Part shown: piece by piece, positions 47,603-60,729 of the stretch
Layout: each line of letters opens with the position of its first letter
Position numbering within the stretch: position 1 is the first letter of the stretch
Assembly: GCA_037833965.1 (NCBI GenBank)
Contig: AP031356.1
Coordinates: 6,284,501-6,348,500 of the forward strand
Reading direction: 5' to 3'
DNA length: 64,000 bases
From: Marchantia polymorpha subsp. ruderalis
Lineage: Eukaryota; Streptophyta; Marchantiopsida; Marchantiales; Marchantiaceae
Program-made: the position numbers and the translations under genes
Notes under the pieces: generated by a model
The model's database searches: none
Seen by the model: the letters and a program-made list of their open reading frames with translations, nothing else
What the model was told of the DNA's origin: nothing

Positions 47603-50600
47603 GGATCGCATTCGATCGCAGCAGCAACAACTTCGCGCCTGCGCATGTGGTGGCGACGCAGCTCGAGGAATATCGTTAGTCGCTTTCCGTCCGAATCGGC
47701 ATCTTCTTCCTGCCCTCCCTCTTTCTTTCTCGTGGTGTCCGTTACCCGACCCCTATCCTATCCGGAGTTTTATTTCTTCCACCATCCTCGCCGGGGGTGA
47801 CGATTTTCCCCTTCTCATGCAGGTGACGTAAATCCTCCTTCTTGATTCCGACGCACGAGGTTGTGAATTTCGCCCTCGTAGCAATCACATCTTATTGACG
47901 ATGGCCTAGGGGTTTTTAATGCCACGCTAGCACTAGGAACACCGATGCGGGGATAGCTTCCCTTTTAGAGCATGAGCAGGGATCTGCCTGTTCATTTTCT
48001 CTGCACTTTTGGGGGATATCTTCCTCTACGTTTGGTCGATTTGTAGGGTAAACTTCCTAAAGCTACATGTCATGAAGGCTTGCCGAGACGGACGATGGGT
48101 GCAAGGTGAGCTTGTTTTAAAGTTCCGTGGTCGGTTGGTTAGTTGAGTCGGGAATGGGAGGGAGTTTGCTACCAAGCGTGGTCGGTGTTACCATCATTGC
48201 TGGCGACTCTCCCAGATCGTCCTTGGATCCGGATGTCCAAGAAATCACCCTCCATGATGGAATTTCCGAGGAGTCTAGGGGTCGATGTGTGAGAGTGTCC
48301 GGATCATCATGAGTCTTCAAAAAATTCTGCCCGGTAAACTCACCTCGAGGGACTTTTCTGCTCACAGCACATGATGTGAGCCGAAAGGTGGTCGGGCGAC
48401 TCGATACGTCAAGGTCTCCTGAACTGCGCTCGAACTTGACTCCTGCAAAGACACATTTCACCCAAGGTTGGTGCGATTGTGCTCCAGCTCTTTGCTGCAG
48501 GACGTGTCGCTACAACAAGCCTCTTATTGCAGATGCTATCAAAGACCTTCCGCAAGGTGCCCCATTACTTGCACTCTGGTTCTCTCTGCTTCGCAGACTT
48601 GTGTTTTGTCCACATCAGCCACTTCTAGAAGAGTGCGCGATTTCGATTTCGAAGAGAGCCGTTCCAACCAAATGTGAACTTTCGCATAAGAAAACTACAT
48701 CCGTCACGAGCTGTTTGGGTTCATCGATAAGAACACGTGTCCGACATGGACCATGGTTAAGAACCTGAGGTGCTGGAGTGACGGGTATGGAGCTGATACG
48801 AATGAAGGAAAAAGGGTCCGGCATTGAGCCGGTCGTGGAGCATGGAACAGGGCGAGAGGTAGACCGGCAACGCGGAGGTGAGAGTAACAGATGTCGATGG
48901 CGACCTACAGCCTTCGGCCGTGAAGCAGAGCTGTGAAGCCAACAGTCAAATGTCTAGTGGCTGTGTCTCGTCTCGTCTGCTTGGATGCGCCCATCTTACA
49001 GTATCTGGCTCTGTCATAAGCTCTTGTTCTTCTCTTGTCGTCTTCCTCCAAATCAATCTTCTCGTTGCTCAGATTCGATTATGCTTTGGTATTCTGCCTC
49101 ACGGGTATGGCACCCCTGCATACTCTACGACACATATTCATTAAGATACTGGGCTGTGCCTGCTCCAAGGACCGTTATAACTCTTCCGTTTTCTTTTGAA
49201 TCTTGTTGGCCACTGTGCTTCTTAAATGAAGCAAACAAAAGACGTTCGCTTTGGATATCTCGCGGATATCCTCCTGGAATTTGAATTCCATCAGGCTTTC
49301 TGGTGGATATGGAAAAAGCTCGAACATGTGCAGTTCTTTTAACTTCGTAGATATCAAAAAGCTGGAAGATAAGTTTTTAAAGCCCCCCTACACGGCCCGC
49401 CCACCTCTCTATTATTCTTTTAACCTATGCGGGTTTCGTTTCGTCTCATACCTTTATAGGCGGAACGTAGAATGGGTATATCTTATCTTCGGTATTTCTT
49501 GACTGATTGTCAATACAGATACGGAAGCAAATGTCGGCAGCTGCAATGTAAGCATTCATTGCATTAAGAAATTTCCGTCTTTTACAAGCTGTAACGGGTA
49601 CGTTTAGCTCATAGAATCATGCAGGAAATTCAGCTCATAGTTTGCGATTAAGCAATTGTGATCTCTATATCTACTCAAAGATGTGATGGCTCCAGGTTAG
49701 CATGGTTCATCTTTGGATAAACGAGATAGAAGATAAAATTGAATATACAGCTTTGCTCGCTATGCCTTAGTTAAACTCGAACTTGCGTGGATTTCAGTTC
49801 TTTTTCATTCTTCATTGTTTATCATCAAAGACGATAGGAAATATCGAAACATCCTATGTGAACATTCAAACATCTAAGATTAGACTGATGAGTATGCTTA
49901 AGCATTGTGAGTCGAAACATGCAAGCATGAGATATTTTCATTGAAGGGTGTAAACTTGTGATTTCTACATCAGCCCAAAGTTTCAATAGCTCCAAGTTTG
50001 AATGCTATGTCTTTGGCTCATGCCAGTTATAAGACCAACGAAAGTATCCATCCCGGTTGCTGTGCATGACTTCGAATCAAATTTTAGCGCGTGAAAATCA
50101 GTCGCCTCTTCCTTATGTAAGTCTTCGCCCTTAGAGAAGTCAAGCTGCTCGTCATGAAGATTGGCAACTGGCATGAACTATTCCGGTGGCTGCGTAGAAC
50201 TTGTGAAGCATTCTCAACATTCCCCTTCTCCAATGTCAACGCAATAGTGAAATAATTGGCGGGCTGGAGAGGGTGTCCATTGGGGATTCACATTCGTGAC
50301 ATGTCTCTTGCTATGTAAGTAAACAGCTCACACAAGCTTTCATCGTCTTGTGTCATGTTCTTTGCCCGCTCGAGTGGGCTGGCGACGGTTGTCTATTGAG
50401 GAGCTCGGCTACCTTGTGTCAAGGCAAAAATCAAACCTCCTGTCAGATCCTCAGGTAAAAGTCGTCGCAACTCGGCTCCATTTTGCTCCAAAACAATATT
50501 TAACTTTCATCGTGATATTCGTTTTCTAGGATGACTTTCTGGTCGGACCTTGGTCACAAAAGGCTTGAAAAAGACATACTTCATATGTAGGCGAAGTATA

Positions 50601-51061
50601 ATTATCGTGCTGAAGTCCCTCGAATGAGCTGATGAGACATGTAAAACATGTGCATATATTTTCCGACTATATTGAATAAAACTTAATTTACAGCACGTTT
50701 CCTTCTGTAATGGTGTTCTGTATTTTGCCTCTACTTACACCCCAGCTATCTGAGCACTGTTATGGAAGATACAGAAGTGATTCTAGAAGCGGGATTAGTC
50801 AATACTAACGTTAATGTATAACGTCTGCTGGCATGAGCCATAAAAGGGTTGTCGTTGAATCTAGCTTTACCACAAATTTCATATCATGCCTTGTAGATTC
50901 TTGTGCAAAACTGGAACTCGTCATGCGCGATTTAACATGAGATGGATGGATAAAGCAGAAATGGAACGAAGTGAAAGAGATGATCTCAAAGGAAGGAGAT
51001 CTGCTAAATCTCAAGGTTGTGGTACATCCCAGAAAGCCATGGATTGTCCAGACTGTGGAAA

Positions 51062-51087
51062 CCCTACAGTGTTTCCACACTGTAGGG
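51062..51087. repeat. Hairpin with 11-bp arms and 4-nt loop
   Basis: CCCTACAGTGT (51062-51072) pairs exactly with ACACTGTAGGG (51077-51087), followed by CTTTTT. A stem followed by a T run looks like an RNA hairpin, but no gene can be assigned. Confidence 0.75.
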
Positions 51088-54000
51088 CTTTTTATAAGAT
51101 CGCACTCGGCGGCTTTGAGTGCTGCCCTTGTCAACTCCTGATCTAATCGACATTGGGTCATACCGCTGAATGTGTGAGTAGTAGACTAGCCGCAAGAGGA
51201 CAAGAGGTACTTGTACAGTGCAGTAGGGGCCCAGACATGGTGCTACTGCCTAGTAGACGTCCTGTGGCGCCTCCAGAACACACCTCCAGGTTACAGTTTG
51301 AGGTTCTAAGTCGGAGTATCCGTCTGTGTCAACATCTGATTCGATTTGGCAGATGCGAGACATGCTGAACGCTGATACAGCAGTGTACAGACAAACAGGT
51401 CTCGCAACGCACTACATACGGTTGACCCCCCAAGACAAAGGATTAGAATATTTCTTCGTGTGGACTTTGTGTTTTTCCTTACCTTTTAGTAGGATCATTG
51501 CTGAGATTCCGCCGTATTGCACCAGTCGAACATGACAACGTCCACACTTGTACTTTCTGGCACTCTTGAAGTTATAACCCAACGTTGGCCAATGACATGA
51601 ACTGAAATGTTTGAGAGCCTAAAAGTTTCGAAAATACAAGCATAGACCATGAAGATAATCTCGAGTTTCAATAAAAACTTGATGTATAAGGAAATTCCAA
51701 ACATAATAAGAAGCCATAATTTGTTGTAACAAAACAACCACTTTGGTTGTTAGTTTGGCGAGTTTTGTCTTTTACCTTAGCTCCAGCTCCGGTCCTAACT
51801 TCTGTTCAGCTAGAGTGATTGATGTGATTTGTTTGAAATTCTTAATTAATGTGATGAGCATGAACAAAACTCCCAACACTTAGGTAGATAACTTGTATGA
51901 TTCATACTATTACACGATATAGAAAGAAATTGGGTACCAAGAAAGATCAATTAATATAGAGAATGAGTTTGATCATAGCACGATCCGGGAGTAATTGTCA
52001 AACACTGAGGATGATCATGATCAACTTGCAGGACAGTGCTGCTGGTGATGACTCTGACGAGGGAGCGCCCCAACTCAAGGGTATAAGATCTTTCACTCCC
52101 TAGCGTAACGAAGGTTCTTCCGAAAGGGAAAATGTTCCTGCAGATTATTGCCATTGCTCTGCATTGTCTGCAATGTGGAGGATTGTCCAGATCTGACCTC
52201 TGCAACTGGGCTATCAAATTTGCCAAATTCGGTGGGAGATGAGGCTGGCAGTCCCATTTGACTTGTCAAAGTTTGACAGGTAAGACGATTCGGTCACACC
52301 GCACGATCGCCGGATATGTGCATTTCTCACTGTGTTCAAATATCGCATTTTTATGTTTGTCAAACGACAGTGTCACACAGTCAGCTCGTATGTTGTCAAC
52401 TGATAATACTTTTATCTGGGAGTCAAACGTTTGTACGTTGGGTCAACACAAAAGCACCTTGTAGTTCTTCTTAACTTGGACATTACAAATTACGCTCACC
52501 TTCCACATGGTAGAGCCAACTTCATCAATTAATTTATTCTTAAATTAGCTCAGGAACAAATGGTCTTAGGTACGCAAACTCCTCTTTGTCCGGTCATGCT
52601 CTGTCATCATAGCCACACAAAGTTGTTGTGATGGATGTCTACTCGACACTGAAGTTACCGAATCGAACCTTAGATCCAGTTACTTTCCAGGCAGCGATAG
52701 AGGTAGACTTAACATACCATGTAACCATACATAGCATACACTTTGGCATATTTGTTATGTATATACTTATATCATGCCTGATATGATATCATATGATATA
52801 AACTGCAAGTGGATGTTCTTCTCCTACGAAGGAGCTAGTGTTCTGCGTTTTTACACATTCAGTTCATGGCTTCAAGCTGAAGACACATTATCTGATGATT
52901 ACAAGATAAATTTTAATTTGAGCTCAAAGCTCAAGCCAAAGTCTTCCTTCAGCCAAGGGTACCAGTATTATAGATAGCCTTCCTGTAGCCTGGGGATATG
53001 CTTAATGACCATGATCAAAACCGTACAAGGTTCCTTCTCCCATGTCATGTAACATTCAGGAACAATCTTCCTGGTCTGCCGATACCATTCTCTTTGAATA
53101 CATAAAGACAGATCTCGAGACATTTTCGAGCCTTCTTTTCACTTCGTCTATTTTTCACTGTGTTCGAAACATATGCTAACAATGAAAATTGAATTTAAAC
53201 AATGTATGGGTCCTTGGACCATACTTGCATCACTGAGATACGATCGTGACATATGCCTTATCCAGTTGTCGCGGACAGAATGGATCATCAAGCGAAGACA
53301 ACTGCCATGGCAGCAGCAATTTCTTCTTGTAGAGTAGACGGCAATGATGACAGTGGGGTCAACCTATTTTTACTTTAGGATCAATATCCAACAGGAGCGG
53401 CCACACTTGTCAATATATCTCCCATATCACTCATGCAGGAGGCCTCGTTCTCTAGGAAGGTCATGGTAGGAGGAAGGACGGAGATTCAGTGCTCTTGCTT
53501 GCTACATTCGCTCATCTCAGAACTGTGGTCGTGCTAATGCAACATCACTTTGAGAGTTCTCGTCATGAAACGGTCATCGTGGTCTTTACTATTCTTTTAT
53601 CTGCTCTGGCCTCATGTGCAACTTACACTTGTCTTCATAATCCATCTCTTTCTCGCAGTGCATTGATCGAATGATTGATGTCGCCCCAAGAGGTACACTC
53701 GTCCGTGCAGCTTTGGCTCGCAAGAGTTGATCACTCCATGCATGGGGCCCAGAAGCTCCTGCTGTTGCGAGTTGTCTCCCGAACGGGTTGTCGAAGGTGG
53801 GCACTGGTCGTCTTCTCCTCGAAGCTGAACTGGCCAAGAACTGATGCCTTCAAGATGGCTCGCAATCCCATGGGAAGTAGTGACAACGGGTACGAAAAGG
53901 AGTTGTAGTCTGAGTAAGACATGACAAAAGGGAAGCAATTCAAACGTTGGAGCTTTATCCTATGAGAGTAAGCCTCCCCTCCTTCCTCTAACGGGTTGAA

Positions 54001-54557
54001 AAGTTTGTACCTACATTTTTTTTCTTCGAAGTTTTAGATATGTTGACATAGTTTAGAATACGGACACAATTGAGAGTTTTGAAGTCGGTGTACGGCAATG
54101 GTGGTTTGGCTTTCGGTTTTTGAAGTGTATTGTGGTTCTAAAAATTATGCTTTTGGATTTGTCAAAGTGTACTGCAATCGTGTTTAGCGACCCTTGGTAC
54201 TTCATACATTCTTATTATTTGAACAAGATATGACATGAATATTAGAGACTATTGACTAGTGAAGTTTGACCTAAGATATACAAGACTAAAGCATTAATTG
54301 ATTTTTTTCTATCTTGATCACCTCCATGGTAGATTTAAGTGAATAATATAAATTTATTTGCAAAAATGTGATCTTCCATCTCATTTTTGGATGAAAGTCA
54401 ATCCATGTGTTAGTATGACTATGCTTAGTACGACTAGGTCAACTACCATAATATAATAATGTTAATAAGATTACGATTCACATACTATTTGTTACATTGA
54501 TTATTGATCATGTTAGAATTAACAGACTATGGAATGGTCTTAAGGTTTATCGTCGAG

Positions 54558-55500
54558 AGTTAAACTCGATTGTTATATGTTCAAAGTAATATTAAATACA
54601 ATGAAAGAATCATGGGTAGTTAAGATATAGTTAACTCTAAATAGTTATTACTAAGTCTAATTAGTCATAACTAAATTTTTTAAGTTATGATTAAATTTAT
54701 CTATATATGATGTCTATACAACGCAAAATAATTATGGAAATTCTAGAAGATTAAATGAACTTTATTATTTTGTCTATTACAAAAGTTTAGATTACAAAAA
54801 AATATTATTTTGACTATTGATTTGATTCAATAAAATAAATTTTATTGATTAGACTAATTTTAAAGGTTACATAGTGACAAGTGGAATTTTTAGAACTTTG
54901 GAATAGCATGTTATCATTTCAACCTAGGGCAAGGAAGCTTATAAAAAGATTAAGTAAATCAATGGCATGTTGTCGTGTATTGAGAATTAATAAAAATACA
55001 TTTAAATTTATATTAGTTAAAATAACTTAAAATTTAATTACCATGTATTATTATAGTAATTTCTCAAATAGTGTAAGTAAAAAGTCAGAGAATAGACTCT
55101 CAAACAAGTTTTGAGAGTTCATTGTGTGAGAATTTGTTTCGCCAATATCAACTGAGTTAAATTATTTTATGAAGTATCCATTTTTTTGTGAAAGTATTTT
55201 GCAATAATTTTAATTATTGTTGAGTGAAAAATGAGATATGTTTCAATTTTTATTTTAAATTCAGATCTTATGTGTAGCCTAAGTAATGTGTAAGAACTTA
55301 CAAGGAGTTTTGATGGGTACCAAGATAAGCTCTTGGAAAATGTGTACAGAATTGGTTATTTATTCTCTAATTTTTTATTTTTTAAAAAATTTTGCACGAT
55401 TTTAGACTAGAAGCTAAACTACGCGATGGCTAAAATTTCATTGAAGTATCACGTTGATGCAAGATGTTATGTTCTTTTAAATTCAAAGGGCAAAAAAATA
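54558..55500 (+). repeat. LTR-like repeat, plus orientation (inverted relative to 57660-59003)
   Basis: It aligns with the reverse complement of 57660-59003 in several ordered blocks: TAGTCATAACTAA/TAGTCATGACTAA, TTCTAGAAGATT, TTTTGTCTATTACAAAAGTTTA, CAATGGCATGTTGTCGTGTATTGA, and GGAGTTTTGATGGGTACC. It is shorter than its partner because of deletions. The end points are approximate. A TATATATAGAGAG stretch about 400 bp beyond (55,911) could be a remnant promoter. Confidence 0.65.
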
Positions 55501-56639
55501 GAATTAGAGCACAAAACTTACTCCTTTAGTTAATTGCGATTTTTAGTCACTAAACGAATGTTTTGAAAAATATCATTTGAATGTTTTTCAATTTTTGGAA
55601 AATTGAGTGCACAAATGAATTTGAAGATTATATTATAAAAGTGATTTAAGTCTTAGTAGGCAAAGTAGTAGCAGGTTTAGTATGAGAGTTGGATAGATGA
55701 GATTTTAATTTATCACAACATGGTCATATTTGCTATATAAATCCATTATTGTAAATTTTGTTTGATAATTCCGTTTTATTTGTGGACTAACGAATTTGAT
55801 TAATAATGCATATCGTAATGGACTTGACATACACAATCAACTTTAGAGTAATGATGATTTGACAACCAAATAACATCTTCTAGATGATTAAGAATTCTAG
55901 TAGAGTTAAAGTATATATAGAGAGTTTTGGAACTTTTGTCCATCAATCTTGTTAATATTAGTTGTATCTTGCTCTTGCTTTCATGAAATAAGATTTTATT
56001 TTAAATTAAATTTATTTCAATCTTCTTTCTAATTTGATTTGAGATATACTTTCAATTATAATTTTTGTTCCATTAAAATATTACGTTTGTTATAGTTAAA
56101 CAAGATTGATTTTGAATCGTGTATTTCTTCACTTCTGTTTTATGAGCTTTTGATATTTATAAATTAACAAAAATCATGTCGTAGCTTGTGCATGGATGTA
56201 AATCTTTTCATTATTTCCATTGCATCATTTTCATTAGAAGTTTGTTAAACCTGCAAATGTATAATTAGTTACAAGAGAAAAACTCACTTGAACATAAAAC
56301 ACAATTCTGAAGATGAAAGATATCTAGTTTGGTTTTACTAACCCTTAAACATATATAATCAACAAGTACAAGAAAAGAATATAATTCTTAGTTTATTGAT
56401 AACATTGCGGATAATCGTAACAAACACACAGATTGCATATGTGTTACTCTTAACTAATACACAAATTGAGACAATCAATCCTTTTCTAATAAACACATTG
56501 ATTGTTCACTTGTTATCAACTAACATACTAATTCTTTATCTACAAAGCATTCGGACCATTTATGTGACAACTATATATAGTTCACTTCAATATAACTATA
56601 TTTTTATCTTTAGTCGATAGTGGAATTTTCTCCTCTTGT

Positions 56640-57300
56640 TAGAAAAATTTTCACTCAAGGGTTCTTTGATCCTATACGCATGTAGCATTGTGTGATCAAT
56701 CAGTGGTCCTCACCATCCTCAACCAAGTACGTCCAAATAACAAATTGTAACTAGTTTTCTTAAGTACTTGGAAAGAAAGCAAGGTTTGAACTACCCTTAC
56801 ATTCACCACAACTTTGCCAACCACACCAAATGGTCTTACCTTGTGTTTGTTGGCCATACTAACAATTATACTAGAAGGTTTAGAAATTCGCACTCCAACT
56901 TCATCAACAATCTTTCAGACATCGCATTTACAACAGAGCCATCATGTACAAGCACGTCTGATATATTATGTCCATCGATCCTCACTTTGATCTTTGAAGC
57001 ATGTGTACATACCTTCGAAGCATCAGCATCCATCACGCCAACTCCCACAATTGTCATATGAGCCATCCCTTTGGATCTCTGCTTCTTGATTCTTGTGGAG
57101 CTAAGGTGTTCTCACAACTTATTTCATATGGTTGGATTCAATACAATCAGCTGGCCAACTATTATATTGGTCTTCTGATTTCTTACATACTCCACCACGT
57201 TGTACTTGGCTTGAGAAGACAAAATGGGAAATTCATCCATTCCAAATTTTTCCTTTGTACTCGCGACAAGCTCATTCCACTCAACTGTGTACTCCGACTT
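56640..57300 (-). pseudogene. Decayed Ty3/gypsy-like gag-pol fragment with retropepsin domain
   Basis: On the minus strand, a linker typical of plant Ty3/gypsy polyproteins is readable at about 57,110-57,240 (KYNVVEYVRNQKTNIIV). It continues in frame through two stop codons into an aspartic protease region: IKVRIDGHNISDVLV (upper part, to 56,866), then SSIIVSMANKHKVRPFGVVG and LLFGRTWLRMV (lower part, to 56,696). A one-base frameshift near 56,885 separates the two parts, and another stop follows WLRMVRTTD. The catalytic D(T/S)G-type motif reads HDGS (56,937-56,946), so the usual aspartate position is altered. Reverse transcriptase, RNase H and integrase are absent. This is an inactive fragment of an LTR retrotransposon; clade assignment within Ty3/gypsy is not possible here. 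Confidence 0.75.
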
Positions 57301-57659
57301 CCATGAAGATGTACTAGTCCGCTAATCTTGCACGTTTTTTCTTTTTTGGCAAGAATATCCATCTTCGCTTTGGAGCTTTATTACTTTTCAAAAGTGCATT
57401 GATAAAGGAACACATTAATCGATGCTTACATATTGATGAAGGAACACATTAACCCACTGAGAACTACTCCGATCTTATCCTAGACTTGTTAAGTGATTGG
57501 TGCGTTGTTGTTTTGCCGGACTCCATCATGTTGCTCATGGTTAGAACAATTTCATTAAAAATGAAGAACTCTACGAGTAAAACAAGAACCGCAAAGTTTC
57601 ATAAAGGTGGATTTCCTCTTAGAATATGATGTCTATACCTCATAGAGTTTAGGGTTTAG

Positions 57660-59003
57660 GACCCTTAAACCCCTACATTTTGAGTACTCTTTTCTTATAA
57701 CTGTACTACATCAATCTTGAGTTTCGCTAGAGTCTTCCATCGTTTAGTTGACACATAGATTATCTCCCAATACACACTTGTACAAAGTTTCAAAGGCTAA
57801 ATTCAAAAACCAAAAAAGTAATTAACTCTATACAAATTTTCATGAGAGGTATCTTTTGATACCCCTCAAAATTCCTTCAACTTCCAACACTTATAACTTT
57901 CTATATACATATGATCTAGGAACATACCTTAGGTTCCACTCTACAATCAATAAAAAGTTTTGAGATAGCTTTCATAACATGTTTTTTGGTCCCTAATACC
58001 ATTTTTCTCTCAAAATGACTCAAAACATCAAAACATCAAAATCACTTCTAGTGTTTTGTACGAGATTAACGGATAAACAAAATGTACTTCACTTTCAAGC
58101 ATGCTATTCTCTCTTTCATTCTCCAGTGTTAACTCGAAGTGACCTCTCATGAATATTTTCTCTCAAGCTAAAAACCAAATCGTAAACATTTTGTCTTCTA
58201 GATTGAGCCCCCAACAATGGAACAAAAAATGCAACCTTTGAAATGACTTTCATTGAGTTTTATCTTAGATGGTTTTGCAATAGCTCATCATGGTTCTAGA
58301 AGACTAATATTGTTCCTCATACTCATATTCCAAACATACTCTCACACATTTTCTCAATTCATCACTCTAATTCACACACACATTGACACTCCAAGATGCT
58401 AAAAAATGTCACTCTTTCAAATATGAAACAAGTCTATACACATGAACTCTCTAAATTTATTTGAGAATCTCTTCATATATATATATATATCTTGAGAATT
58501 TATCATAGTAAAAACTGGAAATTTTTATCTAACTTACTTCTACAAATATAAACCATAGTAAGTTTGATTAGTTATCAATACATGACAACATGTCATTGGT
58601 TTCCTAAACCTTCTAGATGTTTGTTAATTCATAGAATTAGATGACAACATGTCATTTATGCATTTCCAACTTCTAGAAATTTCACTTGACATTAAGTCAA
58701 CATTAGATTTAGTCTCACCAATGAAATACCCATTACTTAGTCAAACTAATCAAAACCAAACATGAACTCAAAAGTATTTTCTCTTGGAATTTAAACTTTT
58801 GTACAAGACAAAATAGAAGTGATCATTCAAATCTTCTAGAACTTCTTTAGTTATTCTACCAAGTATGTACATTATAGCTAGATATGATTATAACTTGATA
58901 AACTTAGTTATAATTAGCTACACTTAGTCATGACTAAACTAACCATGATTAACTCCTTGGTTATTTCTAGTTCTATTTCACACATACAACATTCGGTGTT
59001 ACA
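57660..59003 (-). repeat. LTR-like repeat, minus orientation
   Basis: Read on the minus strand, it begins TGTAACACC at 59,003, a start common in plant Ty3/gypsy LTRs. It precedes the gag-protease fragment on the same strand, as a 5' LTR would. A diverged copy lies inverted at 54,558-55,500. It contains two copies of ATGACAACATGTCATT (near 58,583 and 58,642), an AT dinucleotide run at 58,475-58,490, and two telomere-like TTTAGGG units near 57,648. The inner boundary is approximate and no primer-binding site was found. Confidence 0.6.
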
Positions 59004-59009
59004 CGGCAG

Positions 59010-60300
59010 ACTAGATTTTAATGCAGCCTAACTATCAAGACAATATGTCAATAAAATACTTACACTTGATTAAGTAGATTGATAGAATTTGATCTATCTC
59101 ATCAAGCATGCTATTATTGGCCTTTGGCTAAACCATGGCTGTGAAAAACGTATTGATCAGCTCTTCGGGCTCAACAATCGAATTGCGAGATTGCAACTTG
59201 GCCAAGTAGCGGCGGTAAAGAGTGGATCGAATCAAATTTGTCAACTTCTTTAGTTGCATAAGATTAGATGGTTTTGATATCTGCGAGTTGAATTAACCTA
59301 CTACTATGACGGATTCTATTACCAGCAATTTTTTATATTCTTTAATCTATTCTCACATTGCTGATACTGTAATTTCGAGAGTGATCGCCAATAGCTACAT
59401 CTCATTCATTTTGCAATGCTTCACAAGATGAGCAATGCATAGCAGGTGAAACATATGCTTGTGATCAGCGACAAAAATCTGCATTACCTGACACGATGCG
59501 TGCAGAAAGGTAGTCACACCGTTGATCGCTTGCCATTGGTCATCACTGATAGGAGAGCGACCGATATTACTTGTGAATTGCTTCATGATATTGTTTATGA
59601 AAACATGTTTATCAAAAGTGTTGATTCCCATCTGATGCGTGAAATGTCAAAGCGTTGGAGAATCATGATGTCAGTTCTTTGCCGTTGAAGCTGGCAGTCA
59701 CGGCCTCTAAGAGATACTTCCCTCACATCACCTTGCTGCGACAAACGCATTGTGCAATGTCTCTATTGAAATTTTTGTGAAACTAAGGACTTTGACAACA
59801 GCAAGTTGAATTAAATAATCGATGCAACGCACGTGATTGCAATTGGACATCTATTCATACCCAATTGATGCATTGATCAACTAGGAAAGACACTTTACTG
59901 CAACGACAACGTTGGAGTCATTGTTGCTAACCACGTATAACAATCGCGTAAAGATGCTGATGCTCATACCCTTTAGGTGTTCAAAAAGGTCAGTTTTGAC
60001 GCGTAGACCGATGCCGCAAGTTACATCAAGAATCATCAGTAAAGTACTCTTTGATGAAAGCGCTTCAATGTCAACCTAATGTGCGATGATCACATAGAAG
60101 CTCTTGAGTTTCAATTCAATCAACTATCTAATGTAAGAAAGATGACGATGCTCAATTTGCAAAAAACAATCCAAGGAAGTACAACAAGATGCAGTAAAAC
60201 TTTGTAATTTGTCTCATGATCGTTTGCCTTGACCGTGACTCATATTCATTAGTGAGCTTTATTCATATCCATCAATCGCAACCGTAAGTGCCTAGGGTTA
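59010..60300 (-). pseudogene. Decayed hAT-family transposase
   Basis: Several frames on the minus strand carry hAT landmarks in the right order. LLYVVSNNDSN is near 59,900-59,940 (the catalytic-domain VVTDNASN-like motif). HVRCIDYLIQLAV is near 59,800-59,830 (the RCxAHxLxL-like motif). DISRIRWESTLLI is near 59,620-59,670 (the DVxTRWNST motif). DDQWQAINGVTTFLHASCQ is near 59,500-59,560, and LDEIDQILSIYL lies near 59,060-59,095, in the region where the C-terminal dimerisation block is expected. Multiple stops and frameshifts separate them, so the gene is dead. The LTR-like repeat ending at 59,003 interrupts the C-terminal region. Family assignment rests on motif order, not on a database search. 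Confidence 0.72.
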
Positions 60301-60471
60301 CATCACCGCTGATGATGTAGTCTACGACGACATTTTCATACTTCCGTAGTGTAGGATTTGAGAACACAGGTTTGCCGATCATGAATTGCGTCAAACACTT
60401 GGCAAACGGTTTGGAGTACAATGAGCAGTTTTTTACAATATGTTATTATTTTGTAAAAAAATGTTCAATTC

Positions 60472-60729
60472 ATATAATAGGGAGCTGCTAGTCACCACTC
60501 ACTTTTTGCTATTCATCATTCACTTTCAATTTTAAAGAACCTTTGCGCAATTTTCTCGCACTCTGATTGATTGGATACAAAACACCATTGGACGAAGAGC
60601 AACACCAACGAGGCTTGAATGAGTTATACCTCATTCACACAGTGTTGTTTCCCACACTCTGATTGGCAAGATTGGGGGTGAGTGGTGAATAGCAAAAAGT
60701 GAATGGTGACTAGCGGATGCCTTATAATA
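60472..60729. mobile_element. hAT-type MITE, 242 bp, with 8-bp target duplication
   Basis: The element is 60480-60721. Terminal inverted repeats of about 44 bp match closely; the best 37 bp are 60487-60523 against 60678-60714, both carrying GCTAGTCACCA.TCAC and TTTTTGCTATTCA. The left end starts GGGAGCTGCTAG and the reverse complement of the right end GGCATCCGCTAG. Flanks ATATAATA (60472-60479) and TTATAATA (60722-60729) agree at 7 of 8 bases, fitting an 8-bp hAT duplication. The interior has no coding capacity. It lies about 170 bp from the hAT transposase relic; mobilisation by that family is possible but not shown. Confidence 0.82.

Larger units (their letters stand above)
47351..53990. 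other. GC-moderate region without recognisable genes
   Basis: It includes a (TCGA)n tract at 47,581-47,602 and an 11-bp-arm hairpin at 51,062-51,087. Frames stay below about 130 codons and none resembles a known domain. A minus frame at 49,175-49,357 (including HMFELFPYPPESLMEF) has protein-like composition but no identifiable partner exon. Confidence 0.35.

Noticed and set aside
57640..57680. Interstitial telomere-like repeat
   Set aside because: Only about two imperfect TTTAGGG-like units, inside an LTR-like repeat; too short to call.
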